Origin: Calothrix sp. NIES-4101 | Lineage (GTDB): Bacteria > Cyanobacteriota > Cyanobacteriia > Cyanobacteriales > Nostocaceae | Assembly (NCBI GenBank): GCA_004296455.1 | Contig: AP018280.1 | Coordinates: 3,410,001 to 3,474,000 of the forward strand | Direction: 5' to 3' | DNA length: 64,000 nucleotides | Shown: piece by piece, positions 63,095-64,000 of the stretch | Position numbering within the stretch: position 1 is the stretch's first letter | Layout: every line of letters begins with the position of its first letter | The notes under the pieces: model-generated | What the model was told of the DNA's origin: nothing | What the model saw: only the letters and a program-made list of their open reading frames with translations | The model's database searches: none | Made by a program: the position numbers and the translations under genes

Positions 63095-63922
63095 TTATTT
63101 AACATTTGTAGATAATGAATATTGTGTTGATTTACTGATTATTTTATTGAGCTTTTCAGACTCTATTAATCTAATGGATAATAATATTTCGGCTAACATC
63201 CGTTGATATGCATAATACCAACCAGCCTTCCCATCCCAAATTCCACCTTTAAGAATTAGACAGTAAAAAAATATAATCAATGGGGCAATGTACTTTTGCT
63301 TGCGAATTTTATCGCCTAAACTTAACTCTTGTGTTGGTGTTTCTAATATTTTTTTGATTTCTATCAGCATATAACGGTCTTGCGCCCATAACCAACGACT
63401 GAGTGGTTTACGGTCATCGTGGTAAATACTATTTTTTAATATATCTTGTTTACCTCTAACTTCTAACAATTGGGTGTGACCATCATCTATATAAATAGAT
63501 TTTGATTTACGAAATAATGCTTGACGTGGAGGTAATATAGTTCCCCGCAATGGTTTACCAAAAATACAATACTCAAAACGGATAAAATAACCATCGATAT
63601 CAGTTTGAGGTGAAATGCATTTAATTTCTTCAATTAGTTCTTTGGACAGAACATAATCTGCATCAAGGGAAAGAACCCATTCACTTTTAACTATTTCTAA
63701 ACCGTAGTTCCACTGTAAAGTATGAGTGTCAAACTCACGTTTAAAAATTTCCACTTGAGGATACGATCGCAAAATATCTAGTGTGTCATCGGTACTATAG
63801 CTATCAATTACAACTATACGTTTTGCCCATGTCAATTGCTCTAGGGTACGACTAATATTCGGAGCCTCATTATAAGTGAGAATTAAGGGCGTGATACATT
63901 CAAGGATGTTTGAGTCAAGCAT
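63095..63922 (-). CDS. Family 2 glycosyltransferase
   Basis: 275 aa. The GT-A fold begins at residue 11: PLILTYNEAPNISRTLEQLT, then VIDSYSTDDTLDILRSYPQV. The sugar-nucleotide metal motif is SLDADYVLSKEL (DxD-like DAD). RGTILPPRQALFRKSKSIYI and HDDRKPLSRWLWAQDRYM form the acceptor side. The last hydrophobic part (IIFFYCLILKGG) may touch the membrane. The WaaE/KdtX-like TYNE and HDDR pattern suggests lipopolysaccharide-core-type or exopolysaccharide transfer. Its ATG overlaps the stop of the upstream glycosyltransferase by 8 bp, showing translational coupling. Confidence 0.9.
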   Translation of the reverse strand: MLDSNILECITPLILTYNEAPNISRTLEQLTWAKRIVVIDSYSTDDTLDILRSYPQVEIFKREFDTHTLQWNYGLEIVKSEWVLSLDADYVLSKELIEEIKCISPQTDIDGYFIRFEYCIFGKPLRGTILPPRQALFRKSKSIYIDDGHTQLLEVRGKQDILKNSIYHDDRKPLSRWLWAQDRYMLIEIKKILETPTQELSLGDKIRKQKYIAPLIIFFYCLILKGGIWDGKAGWYYAYQRMLAEILLSIRLIESEKLNKIISKSTQYSLSTNVK

Positions 63923-64000
63923 GTTGGCAAGATTTCTGTTGATTAAGAATAGATTGGTAAACTTTAATTAAGTTGGCGGCAATGCGGTTCCAAGTATATT
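63915..64000 (-). CDS. C-terminal end of a glycosyltransferase (continues past the right edge)
   Basis: The minus-strand frame entering from the right edge reads YTWNRIAANLIKVYQSILNQ and stops with TGA at 63915-63917. A (F/Y)xWxRIAxxLxxxY ending is typical of family 4 (group 1) glycosyltransferases. The stop overlaps the next gene's ATG, so both belong to one operon. Only 27 codons are visible. Confidence 0.6.
   Translation of the reverse strand, partial: YTWNRIAANLIKVYQSILNQQKSCQHA

Overview
This 64 kb window comes from a cyanobacterium, most likely a filamentous heterocyst-type (Nostocales-like) one. The supporting genes are psaC, a GUN4 tetrapyrrole regulator, a photosystem II S4-domain protein and a pheophorbide-a-oxygenase-like gene. 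HIP1 octamers (GCGATCGC) are scattered throughout, the intergenic DNA is AT-rich, and there are short heptamer tandem repeats and many small dispersed repeats. Most of the window is ordinary chromosome. I saw no tRNA, rRNA, CRISPR array or intact transposase gene.

Layout. 0-8.5 kb: the tail of a glycosyltransferase, an RNase HI with an extra C-terminal domain, a broken phosphatase gene, a periplasmic thioredoxin-like protein, an FMN reductase, a NAD(P)-binding/CIA30 protein, and a probable integrated rolling-circle plasmid remnant (Rep gene, a small convergent gene and two palindromes). 8.6-12.9 kb: a phosphohexomutase, a Uma2 nuclease-fold protein and a polytopic membrane protein. 13.3-19.9 kb: a two-gene P-loop ATPase plus giant TPR/STAND/WD40 locus. 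20.4-25.7 kb: a hybrid histidine kinase with a degenerate receiver, then convergent glmS and psaC. 26-34 kb: a minus-strand run of three exported proteins (DUF11/SdrD-like, a large outer-membrane barrel, and a glycine-rich DUF11 protein). 34.8-41.1 kb: a glutathionyl-hydroquinone reductase, a lipid kinase, an ExoD-like protein, a tiny membrane protein with its own terminator, a PSII S4 protein, a GNAT enzyme and two hypotheticals. 41.5-43.6 kb: a CAP lipoprotein, then a pheophorbide-oxygenase-like gene destroyed by two MITE-like insertions. 43.7-50.2 kb: an Asp-rich lipoprotein, a Xaa-Pro aminopeptidase, a Cache/PAS histidine kinase and a pentapeptide-repeat membrane protein. 51-56 kb: an information-processing cluster (ffh, rpsP, KH protein, rpsU, phoH-like) and an SDR. 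56.5-64 kb: a secreted hypothetical, a sugar-type ABC ATPase, a pseudogene, gun4, icd, and a minus-strand exopolysaccharide-type operon (glycosyltransferases, YdcF, WcaF-like acyltransferase).

The main points for a second look are as follows. A 168 bp MITE-like element carries a 10 bp target duplication, and its in-silico removal restores the oxygenase frame exactly. The ATPase plus STAND-WD40 locus has 14 nearly identical 126 bp propeller repeats. The Rep/palindrome cluster looks like a captured plasmid. A receiver domain has lost its phospho-acceptor Asp. Two dispersed repeat families sit at or near the 3' ends of minus-strand genes, and one of them supplies the last codons of a gene. Several remnants and small genes lie in stretches that otherwise look empty, including rpsU.
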